The notes under the pieces are model-generated. The model worked only from the letters and a program-made list of their open reading frames with translations. It did no database searches and was not told the DNA's origin. A program made the position numbers and the translations under genes. A DNA stretch of 64,000 bases from Vanilla planifolia. Lineage: Eukaryota; Streptophyta; Magnoliopsida; Asparagales; Orchidaceae. Numbering within the stretch: the stretch's first letter is position 1; every line of letters begins with the position of its first letter. The DNA is taken from contig CM043874.1 of the NCBI GenBank assembly GCA_023846275.1, forward strand, positions 21,819,130 through 21,883,129, read 5' to 3'. Below, piece by piece: positions 13,001 to 24,869 of the stretch.

Positions 13001-16000
13001 GTAAACAGCCAAAAGATGTATACTGCAGTCAAGAAACAACTAGAACAACCACACATATACAAAGAAAAACATGACAAGCACAATTTCAAGAAAAAGGTGG
13101 AGATAGAATATCTTGCCTAGCTATGCATCAAAAAGGAGTGCTTGACAAGGGAAAGAAGTTGAAGGTAATACAATATGAACCTTTTAAAGTGTTAAAACAA
13201 CGAATGACAACACATACAAGCTGAAATTTACCACCATACATAGAAACTTATTTAATAATGAACATGGAGAATTGGAAGTCATTGAAGCTCCATGATGATG
13301 AAAAATTGATGAGATCTTATCACCAATAGATGATCTTGTGATGGGAAGTGTGTAACCTCTTTCTATAGATGCTATTTCAAGAAGATGGAAAATATTTCTA
13401 GAAAAGAAACCCACATAGCATGTCACATTAGAAAAAAATGTTGAATATCATGTCACAAAGTGGTACAATATGAAATGAGGGAAAGCCAAGTTCCTCACTT
13501 CACCTTCTAAGCATGATAAAAACTCAAAGATGCTAGAGTATTGTCCTTGGTAAATAGAGAGATTCAAGGGGATTTAAATCAACAAAAAAAAGGCATGCAA
13601 TCATAGATGAGATTTTACTAGTCAAGAGATCAATGCGATCTCGAGACCTAACGCAAAAGTCTCAAGAAGAGATGCAAATCCCAAGAGATAACTTTGCTCA
13701 AGAAAGTCAGACAACGTCCTACAAGAGAACTTGTGAAGCTAAAATACTATTTGACATGGAAACAAAGAAAGTAATCGATATTGAAAGGTTTTGAAGAACC
13801 CTTCCAAGATTTGTAGACCTATTCTAAGGCATTAAGGACCCTTTCAAGATTTGAAGACCTATTCTAAGGCATTAAGGAGTATGAAGCAATGCATAATAGT
13901 ATTGCACTTATTCCAATTTCAAACAACCAAGTGTCTCAAGAAGTCATCAACACTTCAAATGACATGCTTAAGCACCCATGAGAAAATAAGAAAAAAGTTC
14001 AAGAGCAACAAGTGATTTTTTTATTGAAAATAAGATATGCAAAACAAAATCATCAAGAGGGGAATGGATAACTTTTTGCATTCAAAGATTTGAGAATTTT
14101 GAGGTTTGTAGCATTCCTTTATTATTTAGGCTTCAAATTAAAAATATCTATATAAAGAGAAAATAGAATTATGATTGTAATATCTACTTAATTAAAAATT
14201 ATGAAACCTTAATAGATGAAGAATAGTAATGCCTCACTCTATTTAACTTGCATGTGATATCATGTTTTCTACTAGTGCTTTCTTCACATATATGGCCTAT
14301 CAAGAAACGAGACCCTATGGAGTAAATCTACTTCTCTCAATAAGAGAGATATCAACTCAAGGAAGGATGAATCAACTAATGCCTCTCTTCTGGCTCACTC
14401 GTTTAGTCATTCTCTTGAGTTGTTGCCCCACTCGACATTAATGATAATGCTTATCTCGAAAAAGATGATCTTAGCAATAACGTTAATTATCTTTCATCTT
14501 TTATCTCCTAAACCTCAATGAAGATTTCATCAACAATCTCAATTGGTTATCAATTTTTTCGATATCTCTAAAACTCTTTTCTCCTTCCAAACCTTAAATC
14601 TTTTTTTTTGACCTTAATGCTAAACTAATTTTCTTGGGTGCCTATCTTTCTTTGTACTCAACATTGATACCCTTCTCCAAGGCTTTACCAATATCATAAC
14701 AATTGTGTTTATTTTTTCTCTCCAAAACTTTTATTGCGTTTTTCTATGTTTGTAGAACTTACAATTACTAAATATAACTATATCCATAATGATAATCATC
14801 TATGTTAAGGTACACATTGTTTTGCAATTGATGCCTAAAGATCTAGATGATACCTAGTTAATTTTTTTATTGTCTATTTTTTTGGATCAATATATGTAAA
14901 GAACAAGTCGATAGAATCTAGTAATGATTATTTAATTATCCATTTATAATGTGATTCATAACTTTTTGCAATTGATGCCTAAAAATTTGGTTAATACCAA
15001 GTTAGATATTTTGATTATCCATTTGTTTGGATCAACATATATAAAGATGAAGTAAATAGAAACTTTATCTATTTATTTAATATTTTCTCAAATGTTTGAG
15101 AAATAAAACTTATATCATATAATATAACAAATATAGTATTATTTGTATATTTTTCATCTAATCTTTTCAATGAAAAATTTTGCACAAGTTACAATATAAT
15201 ACAAGAAGCAAAGAAGCTTGCTTTCATATTCATCATAGTTTGATAAGTTTTTAACTTTAATTTGATGTCATTCTATTTTGTTATTATCTAATAAATTGTT
15301 CTTATCATTACTTGCTCCATCAAATGATTGTTCTCATGTCCTTTTTTTGTCTTTTGAGAGAAGTCATATCATGATCACATCTTTTGTGTCCTATATCCAT
15401 GCTTTTATTAGGTCTCATCTTATCTACATAGAACATAACGATAACATTGCCAACTAATCATAGCCATTTTGTGACATCAACCAAGACTACATCAATGAAA
15501 CTCCCTTCGTGAGCACAAAATCACCAATGCTAGCATTTAAAACATGGGAAATACTTAAGAAATACTTTGAGTTTGAAATCTCTCACTAATATGAATTATG
15601 TCTTGATAGCCAAGCTTCATTCATAAACTTAGTATCCACAAGAAAAAATGTGCAATAAAACAATACTTTTAACTAATTGTAAGGTCACCCACAACAAAAA
15701 ACAAAAATATGGTATGACCAAATTCTAGCTTATGATGTAATCCAACTAGTGACAGGCCTTTCTTGGTTTTCCTTTTTAAGATGCCATTTCATATACCCTT
15801 TTTTCTTACACTCAGGTTTTACCTTTTGATTGTTTTTAGTTTTAGTGTCCTAGTTGGACTATCTTTTCAGTATTACGGCTGATTTTGGTAGCTCCGAGTG
15901 AGCTTCCTACTTATGTCGGCTGCATATTTGTGCACCCCATTTAACAATCTTCAAGCAACAAAATCTGGGCATAGCTACATGCCAAAAAATAACCCTTAAT

Positions 16001-19000
16001 AGACCCCCACTTCAATACTACTCCCTGGGCCATTTTTTAATATGCAAACAACTATCATGGCTAACTTGGACAACTAAGATCAAATAACATAAATATCAAT
16101 TATTAAGAAGATCAAGGCGGCAATTTGGACAAAGTTGCAAGGTAATTAGAAGATAACATAAGATCAATCTAGAACATTAAACTATATGTGCTTGAACAAT
16201 TCAGGAGATTCATAGATCTAGTTCAACTAGATCAAAAGCATGTCAATATCAATAACATTTCAATTTGAGTGTCAAATGGAGCATTTAAATGTCGAGCATT
16301 GTCAAGTAGATGCATCTTGGATCAAGGCCATATAGCATTTAGATAATGATATCCTATTTTATGATTATCATTTAACATAGTATTAAGATATAAAAAAATT
16401 GAACTTTGATAAACTTTACTCGTTATAGTCGTTGAAGAGATTTGTTTGTTATTTTTGTTTACAATTACTTATCAAGGGGAAAACTTTTATATTCAAAAAT
16501 CAACCTTAGGAGTATTTTATCAATGAAGGCAATCAATACACAATTCTCCCTTCTCTAATAGTACTACTGCAATTCCAATACCCACAAGGCAGGTTGATGC
16601 TGAACCCTTTAAAGGGGTGGCGAGTCCCCTCTTCAAAAATCAATCTTAGAAGGACTATTTTATCAATGAAGGCAATCAATACACAATTCTCCCTTCTCTA
16701 ATAGTACTTCTGCAATTCCAATACCCACAAGGCAGGTTGATGCCGAACCCTTTAAAGGGGTGGCGAGTCCCCTCTCAATGCAAACGAAGAATGAAGTGCC
16801 TACAGCACAATCCTCCTCTCCTCTCTGCCCAAGCTTGACAAACATCTTCCTCTTCTCTTAATCTAGATATCAGCTCATCAAATTGTCGCTGCTACCACCA
16901 TTCACTTCAAAAGCAATGTTGATTCCCTGCAACAGCTAATTGCTACTTTGCAGCTATCCTAACCCTGCTCCAAGTAATGGACACATAAATTTTAGATTCC
17001 AGCAAGCTGAAGCTGACCCATATGAGTTGCAATCAAAGAGGGCAGCAAGGAAAGGAAGAAGATCAAGGAGAAAATGAGAGATCAGTTATGTCTCTACCAA
17101 TGCTACACATACTCTAAGAAAACCTTTATAGCCATAATCTAAAGCACTACTTACCTAACTTCCTTGAAACAAACCCATTGACACAAACCCAAAGATAGTC
17201 TCTACCAAATCACCCCCCATCGTAATGAGATCCAAGGAGAGGGAAGATGCAAATCACATGAATGTAAACAAAACGTGTGAGATGACAAATAGAAAAAGAA
17301 AAGGGATTAATAAGGAAACCAGAAATGATGCATGGAAAGAGAAAAAAAAAATAAATTATGCAAAAAGAAAATAATCTCTTTGTTCTAAGGTTGTCTCGCA
17401 TATTGCAGATTAAAGACATCAGAGGCAGGGAGAAGTAATGTACAACAAAAAATATCCAAAATATAATTTCCAGTATCTGCTAGCTTCATCTACATGCAAA
17501 ATATTTCCCCCAAATGCTAATGGGAACTCTCTTAATACTTTTATCGTAAGTCTATCTAATATTTGGACTTGCTGCTGCAAAAATGCATCTTTGTTGAAAA
17601 AAAAAACTCATTGCTACGTGATGTACGGCATTTACAAGTCATAGATTCAGGCCCATGATTCCTGATTGTAAACATAACTTTAAAAACTACCAATTACATT
17701 GTGAACCATTTTCTCAGACAAATTCCTAAAACATTAACCAGGCCAAATGAAAGATATAGACTCAACACTAAGCCAGAACCAGAATCAAATGCAGTTTAAT
17801 AACACTAACACTTAAAAGAATTAACAATCAGATTGTATTCAACATGAACGAACAATACATTATACAAACACAACTTTATTGATAACTGGACAAGGCATTT
17901 TGTTTGCTCATTTTACTATATTAGTCCATACCTTGAACCAGAAAATTTCCATGCACCAAATTTATATAGAAACGTCTGCTAACTATATTATAGATCAAAA
18001 GTTCATTCTGCGATGCCTATGCCACAATGCTCTAACCACAAAATGAAAGAAATAAAAGAAAATAAATAAGCATAAAACTGAGCTTAAAGAGGAAAGCTAG
18101 AACCTGGTTATAAAACTTCTCTGGATTTTCTTCACGCAGATTATGAATTTCAAGAGCAACTTTTGCATCACAACCAACCCCTGTGAACAAGACAAAGTTC
18201 AGGTATTGCAAATTAACACGGTTCTGGAACGGATATTACATATTTCAAGATACATACCAAGATAGTTATTCATAAACCTTGGGGGTTGGATATGCTTTGA
18301 TCCTGACTCCTCTATGGTTATCTTCCACCTGTCCAGAATAGTAACTGCAGAATGCTCTACCTGTTCTAAAATAGACCACAAGCCTCCAAGCCTCTCCACA
18401 GCACCAAGACCACCACCCCAAGACAAAACTCTTGCAAGGTCATTACCAGTGCCAGCTGGGAGAATCGCAACAGGCGGTGGAGAATCATAGTTTTGCTTAT
18501 CAATGGCATCAAGAACCCAACCAACAGTCCCATCTCCACCACAAACAAGGACTCTAAAGTGAGGCACCTTTCTAAATAAATGTAAACCATGATCTGGTCC
18601 TTGCGCTGAACTCAACTCAAATACCTACAAAACAAAGATTGAAAAGATAGCAACTTATTCCTTTAGGAAAGAAATTTCTACCTAAAAGAAGAATACCTAA
18701 TAAATTCTCTGAAGAAAAGCACAAAAAAAGAGGTTTACGTGGGCTTTCCAACCTTCCTGAGACACTTAGATATTTATTGAACATGGGCACTTCTAATGGT
18801 CATTGTGGTTGTCAAAAACTAATACTCTTTGGGTAATTTGAGAAACATGTCAAACCATCCAAATTACATATCCAATCAATTTATCAAATAAAAACAATTA
18901 TGTCCAAAACATTCCAGGGATATGCCCAGGACACTCCAAGGAGACACATGAAACTTTGAAAATGTGCCCATGGCTCTTTGAATATTTAAATTAGCCAAAA

Positions 19001-22000
19001 AAAAAACTTATAATTAATTGTTAGACTTATGCTTTAACTTTAGTTGTGTTAACTCAAATATTTATTTCTTGCTTAGTAATTTGTAATTAAAAAAATCACC
19101 CAACCAATCAGTATATCACATTTAAAATATGGCTTAGAATGATTGTCCAAGAAGTGTCCCTCCATGTTACAATAGTTTGAGAACAATTTGCTTATATGAG
19201 GAGAAAGAACATATAGAAAGCTTTTTGTACCCCATTTTGGACACATGGAATGTGAAAGGAGTCGGCATTGTTATTGATTTTTTATACTATTTATCCTGTA
19301 TTATTTCGAACAAAAGCATAATAGTACTTTGTGTATGTTTCTTCTAATCTTTTCCTTAGAATTCCACAAACTTTAAGTAAAACACAAATTAAGAAGCACA
19401 TTCAATTATTCATCTTATTAACTTGTTTAATTTGATGGATATTCTATCTTATAAGAAAAATATAAGGTACTTTCATATTTATCCTTCGAAGTTATAGCAT
19501 CAATGACAAATGCATGTCCATTTCTTTAGATAAATTGTATCCAAATGTTGTATCATATCCCACGTCATCTATGTGATTTCAAAGTTGGAAATCATCAAAA
19601 CCTAAACATCAACAACCAATAAACCATTAAAAAACATGCAAAAAAACAATTATCAATGATGTGGACCAATGCTAATGACCCACCAATATTAGATCATCTA
19701 CAAAAATATGTCTATTCTGCAAAGCATCACAACTTTAGAAACCCCCACTTGCTACTTGAAAGAAACCCTAAATAGGAAATCTCTCAAGTTCTTGATTGAT
19801 TTTAAGGGCCCTTCATCAATTGCCTTTTGGGTAACTTGAAATTGACCAATCCATAAACGCACCTCTCAAGTCAATTCTGGCATTTGGTCAATTTCCTTGC
19901 AAGCAATTTGAAATCAATCAAATGACAAATAAGTCTTCTTTGGTATCTAACCTATGGTTACAAGTTTCTCACATGATAGTACAATTAATGTGCCAAGAGA
20001 GCCCCATGAACCGTGCGACCATATTTGACTTAAATAATAACAAACTCAATAGATGCTTGTCATGGTGATCTAATTTCTCAACACAATGTACTTTTCAAGT
20101 CATTATATTAGAAAACTAGCATTGGATATCATCATGACTAAGAGAACTTTAACACTTAAGCATAAACTTAAAAGATTATCAAGTAACTTACGAACGAGGA
20201 AGAATGAAAGATATATCTAAGATCTACATGAGTCTTACCATAACCTTTGTTTTATCTTTGTTAAGACCTATATAAATACTGAGCTTTGATGCTTACTTAA
20301 CCACTCAAAATCTCACATAGGTACACCATCACTATTATGCTTTTGCATGTCATTTAAGTGGTATTCATATAGTTAAGGTCTAATAATCAGGGATTAAACT
20401 TGAGCTAATATTACCAAAATCCTAGATTCATGTGTTTATGTCTTAAGTTAATAGTATGGTAATTAGAGACCTGAATTAATCATAGTTTGTCTCAATATTA
20501 ATAGTTTATTTTAAACTTAACAAAAAAGAATACTAATCAACCCAAGGGCTTTCAACCTAAATCTACAAAAAAACATACCAAACCTTATTTCAAATATTGC
20601 TGCATATGGTTGGTTCAAATATGAGTATAGTTTTGTTTGGATTTAATGATTTGAATCTTAGCGTTAATAGCAGAGTTTATGACAACATGAATATACTACA
20701 TATAGCAAACATCCTCATTCTATGGGTAAACCATGAAAACAATGCAAGTCATGTTGGAAGCTTTACTTTCATACTATTATTAATGTCTTGATTAATTTGA
20801 ATATTAATTCACTAACTTAGACTCATATGCACCATATGAGGTAAAAGGCACTATACAGCATATGTAGTATCCAACCTATTAACCTAACATATACAAACCC
20901 GACTTTGGCATAGCTACCAAATTTAAAATATCATTCCTATGCTTAGCAAAATCCAACTCTTGATATCATATCACTAATTTGATTACGTAGATTACATGAT
21001 ACATGGAACATCACATATGATACATGGAGGCCATATATGGCACATAAGGCCCACATAAGATTATTATGCTAGAAGGAAATCAACATGTAGTTCAAATCTA
21101 ACTCCTAATATCATATAAGTATTTGAAAATCTAGTTATTATGCTAGAGAGGGAAATCACTATCATTTAATACTAAATCACCAATAATTACAATATTAAAG
21201 AAATAACTACAAGTTCACATGAACAATTATAAGAGCACAAACTAAACTAGGAAACTAGCAAGAGGTGTCTCCAACCCAACAAGTATGAAGAGCCACAACA
21301 ATATACTTTGACCTATCACCAAAATTTTGAAGCCTTCAAAAGGAAAATCATCTAAAGGCCCCCATCTCTTCTAATTTTCACTTTTTAGGCCTCCAAGATC
21401 ATTACTTGCCACTGCTTGTCATATCAATCATATTTCTTGACTACTAAACCCATCCAAGTGAGTGATTGTTTAAAAATTACAACTTGTAGAAAATCACAAC
21501 TTTGGTTCAAGGTACAACCATGTAATGAGCATCAATGATAATCACTCAAGTTTCTCGAAACCAAAATCTTAAGCTAGTTCCTAAAGAATAGATTTTCGAG
21601 ACCAAGCCTTCTCAAGACTAATCACTCAAAGGAAAACCCTTAAAACCAGTTTCCCAAAACCAAACAATTGAGATCAACCACTTGAGCTCAAGAATTTCAT
21701 AATTAGTTCATCAAGGCTAATCTCTCAAGGACAGCTCCTTGAGGTTATTCCTTTGAAGCCGATTTGTCAAGACTACTATTCAAGGGCACAAATTCTATTT
21801 CTTCAAACAATCATTGGCAATGTGAGACTTAGATCTATTACTTTAAGCAAGAATGAAGTTGGTCATTGTAATTGACTTGGCCATGCCATTAATGATCAAA
21901 CTCCCTACCTCTTGATTATAACAAATTCTATTAAGTCATCAACAAAAAGCACACATCAGCTTCAACTAATCAACTGTTATGACTAAATAATAGAATAACA

Positions 22001-24869
22001 GTTATAATTTCCTACGGGCAAAGTGAAATCAACATATGCAATCTATTTTATTGATTATAAATAGACCCCAAAGGTTCAATTCTAGAGGCTTATCCCAATC
22101 TAAAAGTGAATTTTGAATAATTCCACTTTATGAAACACAAGTTAATCATTTAAAGTCCATTTTTGTCTACCATTTCCCATATAGAAAGGTCTTGCTTTTT
22201 ATTTTTTTTTTCTTCTTACATGATTAACCTCAACCTGTGAGTATCCTAAGCGCTCTTTCTTTCAACTTTGTAACCCTTCTAAAGCATGTAAAAAAGAAAC
22301 TTTACACTAAATTCATGTGAACCTAAAATTACTTTCAACATAGTCAATTGTCATATTCGACAAAATAGATCATTTTGTTAAAATTAATCAAATGATCAAA
22401 AAAAAGTCAAGAACTCTTCCCTTAGAAAACATAAGACACCCCATGCCTACAGAAGGTTTAAATAACATGATTACAACACATATAATACAAAATATAAAAC
22501 AAAAGTAATAAAATTAATAATAACTAAAACAAAAAGAAAATATACCCAAGAGGCAAGCCATATTGATGATATCATCAATGCAAGTAAAGACCTATAAAAT
22601 CGATGAAAGTGGAATCCTTATAAGCCTCCTAAAAACCTTTTTGTAAGAGTATGAATTATAACAAAAAGTTTTGCAAACTATATAAGTCTATAAAATCATA
22701 TGCTTATGTTGTAATACAATAGAAATAGAGATACAAAGATTCTACTCACAAAAAGCATCTCTTGTGTAGAAGTTATATGTGTAGTGTGGGCCTTTTTAGT
22801 CATTTAATAAAAAAAACAACCATAAATGGTAAGCTTTCTAAAAACAAAGAAAAATGGAACTTCACAAAGAAAAGATTTTGATAAATAACACAGTTGCTTG
22901 AGTTTTTCATTATGTCAATTTAAATGCCATGGATTAGCATGTTGCAAATGCTTTAAGCATTTGATTGATGGATTATTGAAATTGGCATTCTTTTAGTATG
23001 TTTCTCAAAGATTTTTAACTGGGAAAAATTAAATAATATATTATTCTTGTTTTCTTGTCCAAAACAACTTTTGTTGTTTTAACTAAAAGACATTAGGCAT
23101 AAAAAAGGACAAAACTTCCCAAGTGTAAAAAATAAACAAGTATAACTAATGAAAAGAAAAAAAAAGTTCTATAACTAAGCATAAGAAATAAACAAATGTT
23201 TTACTAGTTAACTTTTAAATCAAATATCGAGGTAACCGCATGCATATGAGCACACTCCCTTCAAAGAACAAGGATTTTAAACAAAATTTAATTTATTTAG
23301 TCAACATTTCATGCTTTGCTGTTTGAAAAAACATCATAAATACTTTAATAGTGATAGTTGAATTGCTCAGCAATTATCTTATCTATCAAAAGGTGACGGT
23401 GCATGCCATGTTTGGGTTCACATGAAATTTATTGCACAAATCTAGATTGTATTATACATATGTTTCAAAATCAAGCAGAAGGAAATTTGTAGGAGACAAG
23501 GCCAAAGTGTAGTTATATTTCCCTTACACGATTGGTGCACTGTACCAAAATGGAAGAAAAAAAATATGTTGATTCTAGGAGATGAAATGATATATACAGC
23601 AAATCCCGATGATAATAATCTTAGGAAGAATTATGTTTTCCATTTATCCATTAAGATATCAAGTTTAAGGAGCACCACCATCTAAATTATGAATGTCCAG
23701 CACAAAGCATAAATAATGGTTTTAAGAGGACTACAGTAAACACCTACCTGTACAGGATTTAAAAGGAATCGCAACCGCAACTTAAGTGAGTCAGTACGTT
23801 GGGCTCCACTTTTCTTGTTGATGAAAACCAGTAGAGGCCTTGCATCGGGAGGTAAATCGATTAACTCATACTTCAATTTTGTTCCTTCTAAACCTTGTAC
23901 ACCATAATCACCATTCTGATTGAATGATGAGCTCCGCAAAAAATTCTGTTTCATTGTCTCCTTGTGACCATTTTCATTAGCTTGATGTAGATTTCCTCCA
24001 TCAGATTTTTCATCAAAGTACTCACCATTTTCATTAGAGACTCTAGATGTTTGGTGGGAATCAACAGTTGCTTCAGTAGATAAGTCCACCAAATTTGAAT
24101 TTTTTGAAGAATCAGGAGTTGAGGGAGGGTTATGCTTGTACTTCTTACTTTTGCTTCTTATATGCCCACGTATATTGGAAGCAAACTCATTTGCTCCATG
24201 TGTGAGAGAACTAAGAATTCCTCCACTTCTGTTCAAGTCTTTTACATGAAGAGGTGACAAAATTAAGCGTTTGAAAGGCCCAAGATCACATTTATCACCA
24301 GTTTCATTTGTAAAGTTTGCATGACAATCTTCATGTACAAGTCGTTGACACCACATACAGCACCAAATTAGTGAACCACCAAGAAAAGATCCACTGCAAG
24401 GTTCTTCACAGTAACTACAGGAAGGGATTTCTTCTGATCTATCTGCTACCTCTTCCCATTGAACAGCCCACTGATGAGTGACATGTTTATAACCAAACAA
24501 TGATACACATTTGCAATCTTTGTGAGCACTAGATGAGCAATTCTGGTGAGCCGTTGCACCACAAACATCACATCGACAAACTAAATAATCCGAAGCCATC
24601 ATCTGCCCAAGAGACTGAGGTGGCGATAGGGAATCCAAGCATACACAACAATTGAATCCCTTGGCACGAGAAGCAGGTTCCATGCTCCATGTATGTGCTG
24701 CTGCAGGAGCCTTGTGCTTTGTTTTCTGATTTTTCTTTGACCTTGCTATGGCTTTCATCCAACTTAAGCTGATACTTCGCCTCCATAGAAACATGGCATA
24801 AGCAAAAGTCAATATTCCAATTAAAGAAGCAGATAGGCCAGCAACAATGAGAATTTGAGAATCTGCCAT
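3907..24869 (-). CDS. DGK1-like: Diacylglycerol kinase with two C1 domains, plant DGK1/DGK2 type (7 coding exons)
   Basis: The enzyme phosphorylates diacylglycerol with ATP to phosphatidic acid, in membrane lipid signalling. The coding exons are 24869-23748, 18624-18258, 18180-18104, 6663-6544, 4981-4814, 4314-4177 and 4056-3907. They join in consistent phase to about 713 residues, close to the length I recall for Arabidopsis DGK1. Residues 5-29 form one hydrophobic membrane segment followed by basic residues. Two C1-type Cys/His zinc modules follow (H59 to C119 and H132 to C182). A Ser/Asn-rich linker comes next. The catalytic domain starts near residue 336, with the ATP-loop motif GGDGTVGW at 403-410 and PAGTGND at 430-436. 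The accessory domain continues to the end. The start ATG directly precedes the membrane segment. Introns 1 and 3 carry retroelement relics. Identification is firm; the paralogue assignment within cluster I is less so. Confidence 0.96.
4177..4314 (-). CDS. DGK1-like: DGK coding exon 6 (accessory domain)
   Basis: It encodes residues 619-664, with [11 protein letters not shown] and [16 protein letters not shown]. The latter carries the conserved DGEPW motif. The acceptor GGTTAAAAG|ATTGGA is purine-rich and looks weak. The donor GGGCAG|GTGAGT is strong. 46 codons, phase 0. Confidence 0.92.
4814..4981 (-). CDS. DGK1-like: DGK coding exon 5 (accessory domain)
   Basis: It encodes residues 563-618, including the conserved [14 protein letters not shown] and [12 protein letters not shown]. 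The acceptor is ATTGTGCAG|GATGCT and the donor is CTTCAG|GTAGTT. 56 codons, phase 0. Confidence 0.94.
4982..6543 (-). other. DGK intron 4 (1.6 kb)
   Basis: No feature seen beyond ordinary AT-rich intronic sequence. The flanking splice sites agree with conserved protein sequence on both sides. Intron 5 (4315-4813, 499 bp) is likewise unremarkable. Confidence 0.85.
6544..6663 (-). CDS. DGK1-like: DGK coding exon 4 (accessory domain)
   Basis: It encodes residues 523-562, beginning [14 protein letters not shown] and ending DVEVPE, the conserved accessory-domain stretch of plant DGKs. The acceptor is TATTGCAG|TTTCTT and the donor is CCAGAG|GTGTGT. Exactly 40 codons, phase 0 at both ends. Confidence 0.93.
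8157..9030 (+). repeat. 5' LTR of the intron 3 gypsy element
   Basis: Aligns with 13590-14290 through AAGAGATCA, ATGAAGCAATGCAT, GGAATAGTTCACTTT and TATTTAAGG blocks. The weak-looking TGGTATC near 8987 could be part of a primer-binding site. An internal duplication lies at 8431-8471 and 8508-8548. The reading frames 8174-8437 and 8409-8627 are inside the LTR and are not genes. Confidence 0.6.
10930..13330 (+). pseudogene. Decayed gypsy pol (RT, RNase H, integrase)
   Basis: Three-frame reading gives RT words such as QKKDGG near 11015, [17 protein letters not shown] near 11150 and [16 protein letters not shown] near 11235. These correspond to the family's KKDGGWRMC, GYHQ and MPFGLxNAPATF motifs. 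RNase H remnants include [10 protein letters not shown] near 11730 and the end of that domain, [14 protein letters not shown], near 12010. Integrase text [10 protein letters not shown] is at about 12665. Stops and shifts are throughout, so it cannot encode an active enzyme. A gag-like region precedes it (about 9060-10830), with only vague similarity. Confidence 0.75.
13590..14290 (+). repeat. 3' LTR of the intron 3 gypsy element
   Basis: Partner of the left repeat, strongly diverged. It has its own 40-bp tandem duplication (13798-13837 and 13838-13877) that the left copy lacks. Confidence 0.6.
14820..15064. repeat. Diverged tandem duplication, unit about 144 bp
   Basis: Copy 1 starts at 14820 and copy 2 at 14964. 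Both begin TTTTGCAATTGATGCCTAAA and share TACC(A/T)AGTTA and TTTGGATCAA(C/T)ATAT.TAAAG further on. Confidence 0.75.
16492..16775. repeat. Young tandem duplication, unit about 141 bp
   Basis: Copies 16492-16631 and 16632-16775 are nearly identical. They share TCAATGAAGGCAATCAATAC, AATAGTACT and AAAGGGGTGGCGAGTCCCCT, differing at a handful of bases and a 3-bp insertion near 16651. It is noticeably more GC-rich than the surrounding intron. The 16845-16663 minus reading frame spans it and has no recognised family. Confidence 0.9.
18104..18180 (-). CDS. DGK1-like: DGK coding exon 3 ([15 protein letters not shown] segment)
   Basis: A 77-base exon that encodes the rest of codon 497 through residue 522. 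The acceptor is CACAG|GGGTTG. The donor is AACCAG|GTTCTAGC, which departs from the usual GTAAG consensus. Intron 2, between exons 2 and 3, is only 77 bp, while intron 3 after it is 11.4 kb. Confidence 0.9.
18258..18624 (-). CDS. DGK1-like: DGK coding exon 2 (catalytic core)
   Basis: It encodes residues 375-496 plus the first base of codon 497. It carries the glycine-rich GGDGTVGW loop and [10 protein letters not shown], the signatures of diacylglycerol kinase catalytic domains. The acceptor is TTTTGTAG|GTATTT and the donor is CTTG|GTATGT. The first ATG inside it is internal, not a start. Confidence 0.95.
18625..23747 (-). other. DGK intron 1 (5.1 kb)
   Basis: AT-rich. Contains an LTR-like segment near 21975-22350 called separately and no retroelement protein signature that I could recognise. 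Short reading frames such as 20597-20791 show no family features. Confidence 0.9.
21975..22350 (+). mobile_element. LTR-like fragment in DGK intron 1
   Basis: Starts TGTTATGACTAAATAATAG and has a TATA box (TTATAAATAG) at 22055-22064. A C/T-rich tract near 22195-22220 and a CTTTCTTTCAACTTTG tail follow, as in the transcribed part of plant LTRs. No primer-binding site was found and the right end is a guess. Confidence 0.35.
23748..24869 (-). CDS. DGK1-like: DGK coding exon 1 (membrane anchor, both C1 domains, start of kinase domain)
   Basis: It encodes residues 1-374, from the ATG to NPVQ, and ends in phase 0 at CAG|GTAGGT. Key features are the hydrophobic segment at residues 5-29, the Cys pairs C74/C77 and C100/C103 in the first zinc module, and C151/C154 and C171/C174 in the second. 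The reading frame runs about 21 codons into the intron before a stop, so an unspliced reading would misplace the end. Confidence 0.95.

Larger units (their letters stand above)
8157..14290 (+). mobile_element. Degenerate Ty3/gypsy LTR retrotransposon inside DGK intron 3 (antisense to the gene)
   Basis: Two diverged direct repeats (about 8157-9030 and 13590-14290) flank a region with gag-like, reverse transcriptase, RNase H and integrase remnants in that order on the plus strand. All frames are broken by stops and frameshifts. Right-end features of pol resemble plant chromoviruses, but I do not assign a clade. Boundaries are approximate, and I could not recognise target-site duplications. Confidence 0.8.
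6664..18103 (-). other. DGK intron 3 (11.4 kb)
   Basis: Contains an old Ty3/gypsy element in antisense at about 8157-14290 and tandem duplications near 14.8-15.1 kb and 16.5-16.8 kb. The rest (6664-8156, 15.1-16.5 and 16.8-18.1 kb) is AT-rich sequence with no coding signature. Confidence 0.9.

Noticed and set aside
18199..18615. Stand-alone 138-residue kinase-like protein
   Set aside because: It is an internal exon of DGK plus intron read-through. The donor CTTG|GTATGT at 18258 ends the coding part.
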